NCBI GenBank assembly: GCA_947623455.1
Contig: OX392542.1
Span: 9,803,625 to 9,867,624 of the forward strand
Direction: 5' to 3'
Source of the DNA: Mimachlamys varia
Taxonomy: Eukaryota > Mollusca > Bivalvia > Pectinida > Pectinidae
Length of the DNA: 64,000 nucleotides
The notes under the pieces are model-generated. The model was not told the DNA's origin and searched no databases. It saw nothing but the letters and a program-made list of their open reading frames with translations. Numbering within the stretch: the first letter of the stretch is position 1; every line of letters begins with the position of its first letter. Below, piece after piece: positions 1 through 15,000 of this stretch. Position numbers and translations under genes: made by a program.

Positions 1-97
1 ACACTGGAGCAGCAGTCCACCTCGGTACACCGACTGGTCAGGTGACAGCGCGTCCCGGAGGGCAAGGTCGGCAGGGTCCCTACATCCTCTGTACAAG
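1..97 (-). CDS. Module 22, block A exon (partial)
   Basis: The exon runs off the window. It begins with the leading Cys (TCTEDVG), then LPTLPSG and RCHLTSRCTEVDCC. The acceptor AG at 98-99 was preferred over one at 89-90 because it restores the leading Cys seen in all other A blocks. Entry phase 1. Confidence 0.85.
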
Positions 98-3000
98 CTG
101 TGATCACAAGGTTATAAGTCAATAAGGGGATATAGGTCAATAACAGGTTATAGTTTATTTTAAGGTTACAGGTCAATTTAAGGTTATAGGTCAATTAAAG
201 ATTAATAGTAAAGGTTTTATGTCAATTAAAATATATAGGTCAATTGAAGGTTTTAGGTAAAATAAAGTTTATAGGTCAATTAGAAGTTATAGGTCAATAA
301 AAAATTATAGGTCAATTAAAGGTTTTAGGTCAATTAAAGGTTATAAGTCAATTAAATAAGTAAACTTGTTACTCAATCAGGATTTCTAGGCTGTTATTCA
401 TTTTTTTTTACAGATTAAGTGTTGGACAAATATGGCTGAATGCTTATCCAAAGAAAAACTCACTTTTGTTCCAGCCGTTGACATCGGGAGAGTAAGGAGC
501 CGCCAATGTATCACAGGGTACTTCAGACAGGAAGAAGCCCACCTCAAGTATGTGTCGTAATCGATGGACCTCAGTGTCAGTCAGTACGGCTCCAGCTCCG
601 ACCGAGGACTTCCACGTGGCCAGGGAGAATCCTGTTAGTGTTCAACAAAGTTTTATCATCAACAGGATCACATTGTTTAGTAGTCACACTTATACAACCG
701 TATGATGATAAGTTTGTCTTATTCCTTCATAGTTCAATACATCTGTTTATATTAAATTTCAATGTATCTGCCTTAATAATGTCAGAGAAATAACCATCCA
801 TTTCCAATTGACATAGAATAGAGTTTGCATTCTATGATTGTTAAAATTGTAGTCAAACAAATCAAAATATCGACCCTCAGGTAAAGCATTCCTATTGTAG
901 GTTGTTAAAATGTACATACTATGTTAGCCAAACATCTTCTCCTATCACACAAAAGCACTTTAGCAAGAAATTCTTATGGGATCATAACTAATACCTGTGT
1001 CAGCAGCCATACATCTTTGATAATCACAAAATCTTTAAACTATTTATAGTTTATTCAGATTTATAGTTTTTTCTAGATTAATTTTATAGTTTATTCTAGA
1101 TTCATAGTTTATTCTAGATTTATAGTTTATTCTAGATACATGTATATACATGTAGTTTATTCTAGATTTATAGTTTATTCTGATTTATAGTTTATTTCAG
1201 ATTTATAGTTTATTCTAGATTTATAGTATATTCTATATGTATAGTTTATTCAGATTTATAGTTTATTCCAGATTTATAGTTTATTCTAGATTTATAGTTT
1301 ATTTATATTTATAGCTTATTCCATATTTATAGTTTATTCTAGATTTATAGTTTATTTATATTTATAGCTTATTCCATATTTATAGTTTATTCCAGATTTA
1401 TAGTTTATTCTAGATTTATAGTTTATTTATATTTATAGCTTATTCCATATTTATAGTTTATTCTAGATTTATTGTTTATTTATATTTATAGCTTATTCCA
1501 GATTTATAGTTTTTCTAGATTTATTGTTTATTTATATTTATAGTTTATTCTAGATATATAGTTTATTCTAGATATATAGTTTAATCCAGATTTATAACTT
1601 TTCCAAATTGTACTTGCACAGTCATTAACTTGGTAAGGTTCTTATGTAAGAAGTGACAGTTAACTTACCTGGGTCAGCCATGGGTCTGTCCCAATCACAC
1701 GATTTTTTCGGCAAGAGCGTGTCCTTCAGGATAGGTGCTGTCCACTCACAGGATATGGTCTCGAAACACAGAGAGAGGTCAAAGTTCACCAGGTAAGTGT
1801 TTCTGCTCTCCAGGTTGTATATGCTGTAGCTGTATCACACACACAACATGTAAATGTACGACACATAAACGGAGATCATTTAACCCTTAGGGCTGTTCTA
1901 GAATTAACTGTATGGGAGTGGCAGGAGGCACTTTTTCAGAGATGACCCATTAACCATCAAATATTAATACAGATATTTAATATAATGGATGGTAGCTAAT
2001 GTTAATTCAAATTGAGCAATAACCACCATTTTTTTGAAAGTCAAAAATCATATTGAACACGATATTTTTCCTTCCAAAATAGGGAAACCTGCAAAAATGG
2101 TAAGCTTGTGTACCACCATTTTTTTGAAAGTCAAAAATCATATTGAACACGATATTTTTCCTTCCAAAATAGGGAAACCTGCAAAAATGGTAAGCTTGTG
2201 TATCATATCAATAAGCAAGTTTATTATTTTTGTGAATTACATATGATATGAAACGAAATTTTTCCCTTGGAAACTAACTAAATGGTGATGAGTGGAGATT
2301 AAAAGCTATATACTTACTCGGCTCTGAGGGCACCGTTTAAGTAGAAGCTCCTGGGTCTGCCTGTAATTAAACATAGTTTAAACCACTGTAACTCTACCAA
2401 GACAAATTACAGCTGTATCAGTCTTGTGATCTACAGTAATAATTTACCTTTTATAGTTAATTTTTACAGAGATGAAAAATAGAAATAGTGAAAAAGGAGG
2501 AAAACCCACATTTAAAGGGGTTTTAATGGGGAATTTTAAATAATTAAAATCAGAGCAACTTTATCACAAAGGAGGAATTCCTCCTTTTGGAGGAGGATTT
2601 CATCCCTGTTTTATATCTGTTTGAACTTAATAACAACAGAAACTTTCCATCATTTTTTGTATTTTTCACTGCCGCAGACAAACTAAACACAGTTAAAAGT
2701 TTTCATTGATTAAATAGATTTTGAATGTCAAAACCACAATTTTTTTTAATAGGCCCAAGATAATTCCAGAAACTAAATGTTCCTTGTTATTTTCAAGGAC
2801 AATAAACTATTCATACGAAACATACATGGTGAAGATAATGTTGTATTTATGAATTGAAGTTTCTAGTGCATAAACCATTACCACAAACCATATTATCCAG
2901 TAATTGTTTGATCTTTTAATAAATGCCAATAAATAATTATTATCTGAAAAGAATTCTCTTGAATTCCAATAACCCTGTATATTCAACAGGTATAGTATTT

Positions 3001-6000
3001 GTACTGTTCTTCCAAAGGATACCCATCCAGTTAACTTATTTAGCCCTAAAGATATATTAAGACTCTTCCAATACAAAAGTTGGAATAATTCATGAAATTT
3101 CAGGGGGGAATGAGTTAACCTATGTTTGTTACTATATAGCACGTGACGTTCATGCTCGCCTTGTTTGATGGGTATAACCTTTCTGTACACTCACTGTACA
3201 GACATGTGTACAGAGATTCACTGCAGTGATATTAAGATGACGTCAACACACCTATGAAATCCTCCAGGAGAGGAACCTCCACGTACAAGTCCTCCATTTG
3301 AATGGAAAGCAACAAGTCGCATGGTTTGATATCAAAACTAATGTAGAGATTCTGCTGGACGAAGGCCAATTCTACACAACAGCTCCAACTGGTACACGAG
3401 TTCAGCGCACAGGAAATGGGGTGAGTTGAAAGGTCAGGCAGGGGCTCCGGCAGACCAACACAAACTACAAATATTTATAAACTGTCAGTGCATAGGCAAA
3501 CAACAATAATACAGTCAAACCTCATTATTTAGAAGTCTGCAACTGTGGGAATACTTATCCAAGAAGTTTAGGGTGAAGATTAGCTGGGACCAATGAAATT
3601 GTTCTAATTAAGTGGAGTCTTGGAGATATACAAGTTTGAGATAACCAGGTTTAACTTTATTTTGTTACAATCATCCATATTTCATTATTTTATTCTACTG
3701 GTACGTTATCAGTTTGGTATGAATGATATATACTAATTAAGTTTGTTTTGTACACAAACAGGAATTGAAAACTGAATTTGCGACCTTTTGAAAACGTCTG
3801 TTTCCTTTTGGGTTCTGAGCTGATTTCAGCGGTCAGAACACCGACACTCGGCTATTGTACTCTTTGCTTGACAAAGGAAACAGACGTTTTCGAAAGCTCG
3901 CAAATAAGTTTTCAATTCCTGTTTGTGTACAAAACAAACTTAGTATATAATATACACTCACTGTTATATGAGCAATCATATTTTAGAGGAATGCTTTCAG
4001 CACCAAAATCGCTAAAATAGACGACAACTCAACTATGTACTTTTACAGCAATAAGTTCTGTAATCTATTTCCACTAAAGAGGATTTGTGTCAACAAATTA
4101 CTGAGATAAAACCTACCATCAGACTTCCACCCGTTGGTGGACGGGGTGAATGATGCCGATGTTCGTTGACACGTAGGGTCCTGTAGATAGCTGACAAATC
4201 CCAGGTCTTGCATCAGTTCGCTTTCGTACACTGGAGTGAGCAGTGCGCCAGCAGTGAGTGACCGTTCCTGGAGCCATTGGCTCAGTGAAAAATCTGTACA
4301 GATAATGTATATAGTTGGTTCAAGCTCAAAATATTGATCTTAAATTAAATTTTTTTGTTTGTTTAGTAAACTTTATATTCTTAATAACTGCATGGATTCT
4401 GTGTGGCTATAAAAAGTCTACTATGCATCTTTCCACTGTTGTTGAATTTTTCAGATGTTTTGAACTTTTTAGAAATATATGTTTTTTTTTATTTCATACC
4501 TCAAGTAACACTGATGAATTTTCAAGCAGAAAACAAACAAATGATTGTAAAGTGCATTGAAATGTGTACTTATTTATAAACTTCCTAAATAATGACAACC
4601 AAAAGTTTCAAAAAAGTTCTAAATTATTTCCGAATATCTGGGGATCCCTTACTTTATAGGAAACTATGTAGTAATGGGTAAAGATAGCCTAGTGGTTCTT
4701 ACCTGGACTGGCGAATCCTGCATTCCACGCACAGTCGGGCTCTGGAAAGCGCACACTGTCAAGGAGAGTGAGGTTCTGCGTACACGCTCCGGAGGTCTCC
4801 AGACAAGACTTTATCGCCAGGGAAACCAGGTAACTTCTATCGTACATCAGGTATTCTATTCTGTACCTGTTTTTACAAACACAACAAATCCTCTTTTCAA
4901 ATGTTTTAGGCTGATACATTTGATTTTAAACTCAAAACTTCAAATGAATGCTTGTAAATGAGGTACGTGACAAAGGGTGATGAATAGTTTTGTTTTACGG
5001 GAAAAAGACAAAAAACAGGAATGTCAAATACCTTAATCACTTGGGCCCCACTGCCCTCCTAGATTCAAGTTTTGTTCTGGCCATGCATACTTTACCAGGA
5101 ATTATATCTAGTTGTAAAGACGCTTACTGTTCCGGAACACCTGTCTTATTCTCTTGTACTTTTACATGGGTCTTTATCTTTCATTTGTTCATATTTTACC
5201 TCGAGTTTAATCAATTTTGAGTTTGAATTATCATTCTGTTGACGCTTCGATATTCTCTGATTTTTTCTAACAAGTTTGGTTTCACTTTAGGTATATTTTA
5301 TTTTAGAGACTTTACGTTCATCTGTTATATATACTTACACCATACGAATCACTCCATAGAAGTAGAAGTGCTTCTCTGTTCCAAACGGATAGTTTATCAG
5401 AGACTCCTCATGGTAGATCTTCTCAATGCTCACTCGTAATTTCTTATAGCAGGAGTCAATGTTGAGAGAAAGTCGGAAAGTATGGTCCAAAACGGGTACG
5501 TTAAGGCAGCAGTGTAGACCGGTACAGGAGTCTGGGATGTTACAAGTGATGTCATCGGAGATGGTCGGGAGATCAATCCCCTTCGGACATTCTGTAATTC
5601 ATATATAATATTATAACTTGTATGGAACACTACAATTCATATAAAACAGTATAGTTCGTACATAACAATATTATTTGTGTAAAATAATACAATTCATACA
5701 TAATATAATTTGTATATAACAATATAATTTGTATATAACAATATAATTAAGGCCTACATAATATAGTTTGAACAAAATAATTTAATTCACATATAAAAAC
5801 ATTAAACCGCTGATCGAAAAATAACTTGTTATAAAATTTGGAAAATAAAATAATAACGAAATTTACAATTATCATAATTTCGTCAACTAATTTCCCCATG
5901 AAATTTTTATATAAAAATTCCAGCCTTTTAATTAGAAGAGCTCAATTTTGTCTGCGGAGGCAAATTAGAGTTGAATTATGTCTTCAGGGGCAAATGAGTT

Positions 6001-9000
6001 AGACAAGACATCAGGTGTGTTGTGTGTACCTGGATTCCAGATGTTCGTGGTGGGCAGGTAAATTCCTGAATTCTGGTCACATGACGTGTCGTACTGGTAC
6101 GCTGCTAGTTTGAGGTAGGACAACAGACTAGACACAGTTAGCGGTGGGAGCGGTACAGACATGCTCACACCCTCAGACGCCAGCCAGCTACTCAGGGAAA
6201 ACCCTTCACGAAAATTGAAAATATGACATTTAGATATATTTGGAGAGTTGAACTGAAATAAATAGAATCTCATTTCTCAAACTTGTTTAGCTAAAAGACT
6301 TTAATCAATTTTGGAGTATTTCATCAGTGTTGATTAAAACATATTTAGAGTTGAACTGAAATGAATTGAATCACATCTATCGTGCCAATGTGAGGTCCAT
6401 ACATTTTCAACAGTTAGAGTATTACCTGGTACATTAAAATCGGTGGCCCAGTCGCAAGTTTGTTTGGGTAGAATGTAATGATCGAACAAGATGAAATCTA
6501 CGTCACAGGGCTTAGATTCATCTGCCTCAAAGCACACTTTGAACTTAACGTGGACCACATACACGCCCGCTTCCACCAAATCGATGACATAGTAACTGTA
6601 GACATAGAAAAAATCAGACATATTGTAGATAGCCATTAAAATTCTTCACAGTAAAATTAGAGCTTTAATCAATGACTACCTTAAACTTTCATAATGATGC
6701 TTTATTTTAAATGTTTAACTCCTTCACCCCTGAAATTCCATAATGAAACTTTTCAACCATTGAATTGGAAGAGTTCAAATGTGTCTCTGGGGAGAATGAG
6801 TTAGATATCTTTTCAGTTTTGTCTTCAGATGACTGTCAAGGATTTCTCCTATGCTGAAGGAGGAATATACTCTTTTTCACATTCCCATTTTTCCATATAT
6901 TGTACTATTCTAACTTATGCACAGACTTAAAGCAAATGCAATAAAAATTGTTTTCAGTGAATGACTAGACATGTAATGCAATATAAAGTGTAATTCAGTA
7001 AAAATAGTAACTACATAATTTAGACTTACTTCATCCGAACAACACCAAACATGTAAAAACCGTATTCCTTCCCAAATTCAAAGTCAAGCAAGGACACAGT
7101 AAAGGCAAGTTTCTCAATGCCTATTTTCATTTCAAACTGGCACGGGAGGAGTTCAATGTACGCCTGGAAAGAGATGTCCACATCGTCCGGCTCCATACAG
7201 CAGTATACTCCGGTACAGTGACTGAGGATGTGACAGGAAGCAGGCTCCGTAATGGTCGGTACTGATGTCAGGGAGCCACATTCTACACAAAATAAACAAG
7301 GGTATTATAATATATTACTTAAATACCTGGTACTATTGGTTTTGTGAGAAAATATTAGACAAGTCATTATCTTTGAAACGCTATAATTTTTGTTCCAGAG
7401 CTGTATACACTGATAAACTATGTTGTTTATTTCTTTTCGTAGTTTTTACTGTAAAAGTACCATCAGTTACCAAACGGAAGATAAGTACAGTTTGACATAA
7501 GAGTCCGCATACTGAAATAATATTCCTGCATTTTTTAAAAAATTTTCTGGAAGTTCTTTATGGTGACAATTACCAATATATATCAATTATGGACCTTTGC
7601 TGAGGTCAATATGGTGTTTTACCGACCTGGTAGAATGAAAAACGTCTGAGGTCAATATTTTAGATTCTACCAGGTCGGACTGACACCATATTGAACGAAT
7701 CAAATTTTTATATTAGATATGAAAGTTGTTTGCAAAAGACTTAAATTGGTGCATTACATCTGTCTTGTTAAAGAATGAAATTTACAGTTGCTTTCATGGT
7801 ACTATATATAACGTCACAATGATTATGATGTCACAAATGCAATATTGACTTCTAAAAATAGAAACATCAGGTTGATATCAAGAAATATGGACTTCCATGT
7901 GACCATATTTTAGCCAATGAGAATTGAGGAAAGTCAGACCACATCTAATATATGAAATTATTACACTGCAAAAATAATATGTTTCACTTTGATATTCCTA
8001 TGCCAAAGAAACTATTGTGAAAATGCCTGCCACAAGGTGAACAGTATACAACAAAGCATTAATACGATATTTGGTTAGGACGAATATGCAGACATACAGA
8101 TAACACTTTAGAGCTTACCGTTGTATACTCCATTTGTTGCTGAACTGTACGGCGCATTAGTCCTTCGACACGAAGTGTCCAGGAGAAAGTCATTGACTCG
8201 AAGTGTGTCCATCAATTGATTCACAGAGTAACCGGTGACAGTACCAATAACATTATTCTCATCCTTCCAAGTCTCCAGGGAGAAATCTGTCACAAGAAAA
8301 TTCATAATCTCTAAATTCAACCCGGGGTCTAATACTAAAAGAAGGAACTGTATTCACGAAATCTTTCTCATGCTCAAGCATGGATTCTGTGCTCAAGCTT
8401 TCTTGAAACTCCTGAATCATTTCAAAGAGTCGCTGTACATGTTGAAACAACTTTCAACTTCATGTCTCTTCAACAAATTTTTACCAAAATTTTAACAAAA
8501 TTAGATTGTTTAAATAAGTTATATCCAGAACAAGAAATAAGGCTTGAGCACAAAATACATACTTGAGCATGAAAACAGTTTCATACATATGGTCCCTGGT
8601 CTAGTTATGAGAAATGGGGTCAAATATCGGGCAATAGGAACAAATAGGTAAAGGGTGTTTATAACTTGATGAGGTATAATCCTTATAATTGAAATTTATA
8701 ATGTCACTGTGTTGCTTTTCTATATATTTGTGAAATGTATTGCATTGAACAATATGCCACTAGAAAGATCCATGTATATGCAATGTATTTATGGCACAAA
8801 GACATTTGTGTCTATTGCTGAATAAAGAATACTTGTCAAATGGGTTTAGGCAGCTACGTCCATAGAATAAAAGGCCAATTAGGTAACATAGGGACTAGAT
8901 CTTAGAAAAAAAATGACAATATTATTCCATAATTCAACCTAAACACAGTTAGTATGAATTTGAATATGACACCCATCATCTGTAAATACCAATAAAAAGG

Positions 9001-12000
9001 ATGTTTAATCCAAAACAGGTGTAGATATGGTGAGTTTTACCTTCATCAATGAAGCCCGCACTCAGATCACACACTGGCTTGGGAAGTTTCACATCATTCA
9101 AGACAATACCAGTTATGTTGCATGACCCAGAATCAAAACAGATACTCATGTTGAGGGAGACTCGGAACTTCCTCTCCGATTCCAAATCTTCTATGGAGTA
9201 ACTGTAAAACAAAAGGATGCACGTCAGATTTATTAATCTTGTACAGTCTGCACTGGAGTTGAAAGGGTCAATCGTTGCAAGCGTATAGCTCAAATAGTTG
9301 AGTGTTTGTCTAAATTTTGCAGAGTAAAATCTAACTGATCTTGACAAAATCAATATGCTGATTTTTCTTTTCCTTTTTCTCTTTATTGGATGACCTTAAT
9401 GCCAACAAGATTTCATTTATGAATTTCTGATAATACACTTTAGAAGACATTGCCTGAAATTTGTTTATGTGGAAAAATTAAATACAAAATTTCATTAAAT
9501 TAAAAAAAAGATAAAAGATTCTAAAATCAGTATATTTTAAGATTAAGTTCTTTTGCAGTTGAGTCCAACCTTGTTATCTTGAAGTCGGCGGGACTGGGGC
9601 AAACTTTGAGTTATCCACATATTCAAGTTAAGTAGTGAGTTTGAAACTTTAGTGTGACACTCAGCCAGGAATAACAAAATACTTCTAGTTAAACAGGGTC
9701 TTTGAGTTATTTGTTAACAGGGTCATTGAGTTATTTGTTAAACAGAGGCTTTGAGTTATTTGTTAAACAGGGTCTTTGAGTTATTAGTTAAACAGGGTCT
9801 TTGAGTAATTTGAGTTCAAGACAACAAGGTTAACTGTATTTTGTTGGCAGACTTACTCGATTCGTATCACACCATGTAGATAGGTGTGACCCACTGTGCC
9901 ATACGTGTAGTCCAGAAGTCCGATCACCACGGTAAACTTCTCTATACCGATGGTCAGTTTGAAGTTACACGGGTCGACGGTGATGTAGGTGTACAAGGAC
10001 CTGTCAATGAGGGCGACGTCTGTACAACACTGGACAGACGTACAGCCAGTGTTAGGATCAATCGTGTCGTACAGGTTACAGGTCATCACGTCTAACAAGG
10101 TCGGCAGGTCCACTGGAGGTCGACAGCCTGAAGGACAAATTTACATAACAGATACTCTTTATATTGTACACACTAAACAAAAGTTACACTGGAAGATGAT
10201 TTTACAAACTAAGATGGAAGAAAAGGTTTACCTGTGGCCTCAAATTCACTTTGTACAGCACCCAATAGCAAAGTTAAAGCTGATAAATTCAAATATTAGA
10301 AACTATTAACCACATTACTGCCACATCTTCAAGTAGAAAATTAAGCTAAAGTGGATTCTACAATGGTGTTAAACTTGTTACGTATAAAATACCTATTGTA
10401 GTATGTGAATTCCAATATATAGGACTGTATACAGAATGTGTTTATAAAGCCCCTTTGTCCCATGGAAACACATCGTTTCCTGCCTTGATTGAGACAGGAC
10501 TTACCAACCAGAATTAGTACAGGCGTACTGACCTTTATTCCAGCCCTCGTTATTGGTTGGGTAAAACGCCCTGCGCTCACATGGACTGTCCCGCAGGTAG
10601 TAGGCAATCCCTAGTTCATGTAAAAGGCGGTTGATCATCGTCGAGTCGAGTGGTTGTCCAATTGGCCATTGCTGTGAAACCAGCCAATCGTGGTAAACAA
10701 AACCTGAAATACAAAGTCATTATGAATGGTTACTTGTGTATACATCTGTTTACAAAGTCGTAATGAATGATAACTTGTGTATTCATCTGTTTAGAAAACT
10801 CAGAGTTTTGCAATCTCGTCAATAACCTTAATCACTATCCTAGGTTATCAACTACAGTAACATTTATCTAGAATCCTGACATAAGACTGATATCATCAAT
10901 CACCCTGATCTTTCTCTAAGGTCTGGCAAAACGTACCATGACCTCTGACCTAGGAAGAGTAACAGCACTAACAACATTGACCTTTGACCTAGGATCAATT
11001 ACATTGACCTTTGACCTAGAAATAATGAACAGCATTAACAACATTGACCTCTGACCTAGGAATAGTAACAGCACCCCCATCATTGACCTTTGACCTAGGA
11101 ATAGGATCAATTACATTGACTTCTGACTTAGAAATAGTAAACAGCATTAACAACATTGACCTCTGACCTAGGAATAGTAACAGCATCAACATAATTGACC
11201 TTTAACCAAGGAATAGTGAAAAACCAGTGTATGACTAGTCACATCAACAACCATGACCTCATTGATCTTTGGCTATAAACCCTGACCCACCTGGTATAAG
11301 AAAACCTGTTTTCCAGTCACAATTTGGCTTCTTCATCTTTACATTGTCCAGTATTGTTTCTGTGACATCACATGGATCAGTAGACTCAAAACAGATTGAT
11401 ATGTTTACCGATACAACAAAGGAATCTTCACTCTCCAAGTCCACTATCAGGTACCTGTGGAAATAGAATTTACTGTTTAACGTCCATTTCTATTAATCAT
11501 TACAGATTACAAATGATTTGTTATCTAATATTGGTCACAGTTTGCAAGATAAGTCACATCATATAGGAACACATTTTTTCTGGTATACATATATCAATTG
11601 GAGTCTGACCTTTTACTTTTTACTGATGAAGAAAGGATTTTTGTAAGAATAATCTATCTTTAAGATTCTGGTAGATTGTGTTTTTCTTATGCTTACAAAG
11701 TATCCCTTAACATTTGTCTTATAAAGCTCAGCTGAACTATTTCATTTTCACAAATTGAATTGAAAAGCTAACTCTTAGTTATGCCTCAGTTCCCATGTTG
11801 TGAGGCCATGACAATTACTTGGATGTGACCTAGATTTAACTGGCGGATGTTGTCGATGAAGCAGAAGACGTTTACTCTTCAGGAACACCTGATCTTTTTC
11901 TCTTATACTTTCCTTTATTCATATTATGTCCCTAGTTTAATCAATTTTGAGTTCAAATTACAGTTTGTTAATGCTTTGGTATTCTCCGATTTTTAGTTTT

Positions 12001-15000
12001 TTTTCTTACGACAAAGTTTTTGAAACTAAAGGAAAATATCAATCACATTATATAGCGGTTTATCTGTACTTACTCCAAATTGGCCATTCCAACAAGTGAC
12101 ACTGTACGACGTTCACCGTAGACGAAGTCGACCAGAGTGTAGTTTAGCTCAAGCAATTCAATGCCGACACTGAGACGGGAATTACACGCATCCACGTAGA
12201 CATAGGAGTTGATGGCGAAGCCTAGCGTGCCAGAGTCGACACAGCAGTCTACCCCCGTACAGGAGTCCACAACACGACAAGTCACTCCCGATCCCAGGCT
12301 CGGCAGGCCTGAGGTTGTCCCGGAGCATTCTATGGTAACATATCAACATTTAAATTTAAAACCACCATAATATACTACGATATGAAATTCATATTTGTAT
12401 CAGTGTACTGTCTAATCCCCATGTTGTTCCGGAGCATTCTATGGTGAAATATCAACATTTAAATTTAAAATCATCATAATACACTACGATATGAAGTTCA
12501 TATTTGTATTAGCGTACTGTCTAATCCCAAGGTTGTTCAAGAGCATTCTATGGTAAAATATCAACACCTAAATTCAAAATCATAACAATATAATACATGT
12601 ATTAGCGTACTATCTAATGCTATTCTGATAACGGATTAAAATGTTTTAACACACAACAGGGCCATCTTCACTACATGCAATAGAAAACCTGAAGAAATGT
12701 TTATTAGTGCCATAATTTGTGACAACTTGTGATAAAACATGAACAGTTACATTATCTTGTTGAACATGAAAAATGACATAGTGGACGTATCATATCTCTC
12801 TTAGAACAGACCTAAAAACACAGCTACAAATTATTCAACTTTACAACCTGGACTACAATTTATCAAAGCTATAAAACTTAATATCATTACACCTCACAAT
12901 GTACTTACGATCTAGCCAGCCATTACCGCTGGCTCCAATGTATGGCGCGTCTGAGTGTCTACACGCCTCCGACCTCATTAAATCCGACACGCCCATGGTC
13001 TGTAGTAACTCGGACACATCATAGTAAGCCAGGGCTTGACCAACATTCAGTCCGCGGTTCAACTTCCATTGTCTCAGAGAAAAGACTGAATAATTGTGAG
13101 GTTAGTTATAAATATTTGCAACCATATTCAAGATATTAAAAAGACATTCAGACATCAGATTCACACCTTTAATATTCAATATACAGCCACTTCTTAACCG
13201 ATTTGAGATATTTGACTATGTTTGCAGTCAGACGATTTGTTGGCGAGATATTTGACTATGTTTGCAGTCAGACGATTTGTTGGCGAGATATTTGACTAGG
13301 TTTGCAGTCAGACAATTTGTTGGTGAGATATTTGACTATGTTTGCAATCAAACTTACCTGGATCGAGGAATCCTAAGTTCCAGTTACACACAGGTTTAGG
13401 AATGGCTGTGTTCACAAGTAGTGGGTAGACATGTTGACACGGCTTGCCCGCCTCAAAACACAGACTCAGGCTCATAGAGACCAGGTAGATATTGTCAGCG
13501 TGAAAAACGTCAATGATGAAACTACAGGCAAGGAAAAACATTTATAAACCACTGCAAATTATACAAATCCCCATACGGCAAAATTTGAAATAGTGCAACT
13601 AGGCTGACATTCATAATCACTGTCCAAAACTGTTTTCATTTTAAAATCAAAAGGCTACTTTTGTTTTACCTTGATTTGTAACCATTTTTATTTCATGACT
13701 CATTATAATTCCAATGAACAGGATTTTTTGTTTCTTTAGAGGTTGGGAGGAGGGGGGGGACCTATCATTTTGAAGTTTCAATGATAGAATCGAATGTATA
13801 CTTACTCCACACTGACAACTCCAAACAATTTAACACTTTGCCATTTGCCAAAGTCAAAGTCACTCAGAATTCTCTCAAACTGCAGCTTTTCAATTCCTAC
13901 GCTGATTTTGTAGTTGCATGGCTCCAGTTTAACATAGGCGTTGAAAGTTCTCTGCATGAAATTTACATCAACACAGCAATCAACGCCCATACATGTGTCG
14001 TCTAGGTAACAGGTCAGATTGCTAGGCAAATCATTCAAGGCCACATTCAAACAATCTACAAAATGCAAATAAGAAAGAAAATGATGATGAGATTTCCTCG
14101 CTAAAAGTTTCATGAAAAAACTAAAAAACACTTAAAAAGGTGCTATGTCTAATACATTTTAAAGAAGAAAGGTATAAACTGCTGTAAACTAATATATTTT
14201 AGCAGTATTTTGATTTTGGTGATTTTCACGCTAAACCCATTCCACTAAATTATGATTGTGCTAATTATGGATTCTGTATATTGTTTTCTACAGCAGTATT
14301 GCGAGTGTGCCAATTCATCTTTACAATTTGTAGGATTTATGAAAATTTATTGCTCTTATGGATCCCAATTCACAGCAGGAAAACACCTGAAATTTCACAG
14401 AAAATTTTAGTTATGATCTCCCTTTAATTCTTAATCGTTCATGAAAATTCTGCAAGGCATTGTTTTCAATCTATAGTTATGTTGGAAACAATCACTACAT
14501 TGTTGTAGGTTTTGGCAGTGATGTGGGTCTCTTTAAGGGCATAAAATGTTAGTACGGGAATCCTGAATGAAGTACTGACCTGCTGTCCAGCCGAGTATGG
14601 CCCCACTGTAGGGGAAGTTGTAGCGGTCACACTGTGGGTCCTTCACGTACTCGCCAAGGCCTAGAGTCTGTAACAACTGTGACACCGCGGTCAAGGACAG
14701 GATCTGGTACGGATTGTAATGGTTAGTAGTCAACCAGTTCTCAAGACTGAAACCTGTAAAGTAAAGATTGTTTTTATCAATAATTTGACATCTTATAAAC
14801 AGCTAAGGTCATTTAAGGTCGTAGGTAAGGATTGGAATTCATTCTGTTGGACACTTGCATTGTCACATTTTAAACAAGTGTTCAGATTTATAGAAAACTT
14901 TGATCTTTTCCTAAAACAGTGGGTTTAAGATACTCAGCAGTGTTAAATCAAAATACAATATATTTAAACAAACGAAGTGTCACTGGAATTACTCACTATT

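Noticed and set aside
506..793. 95-codon plus-strand open frame
   Set aside because: It is the antisense of the module 21 D exon and flanking intron.
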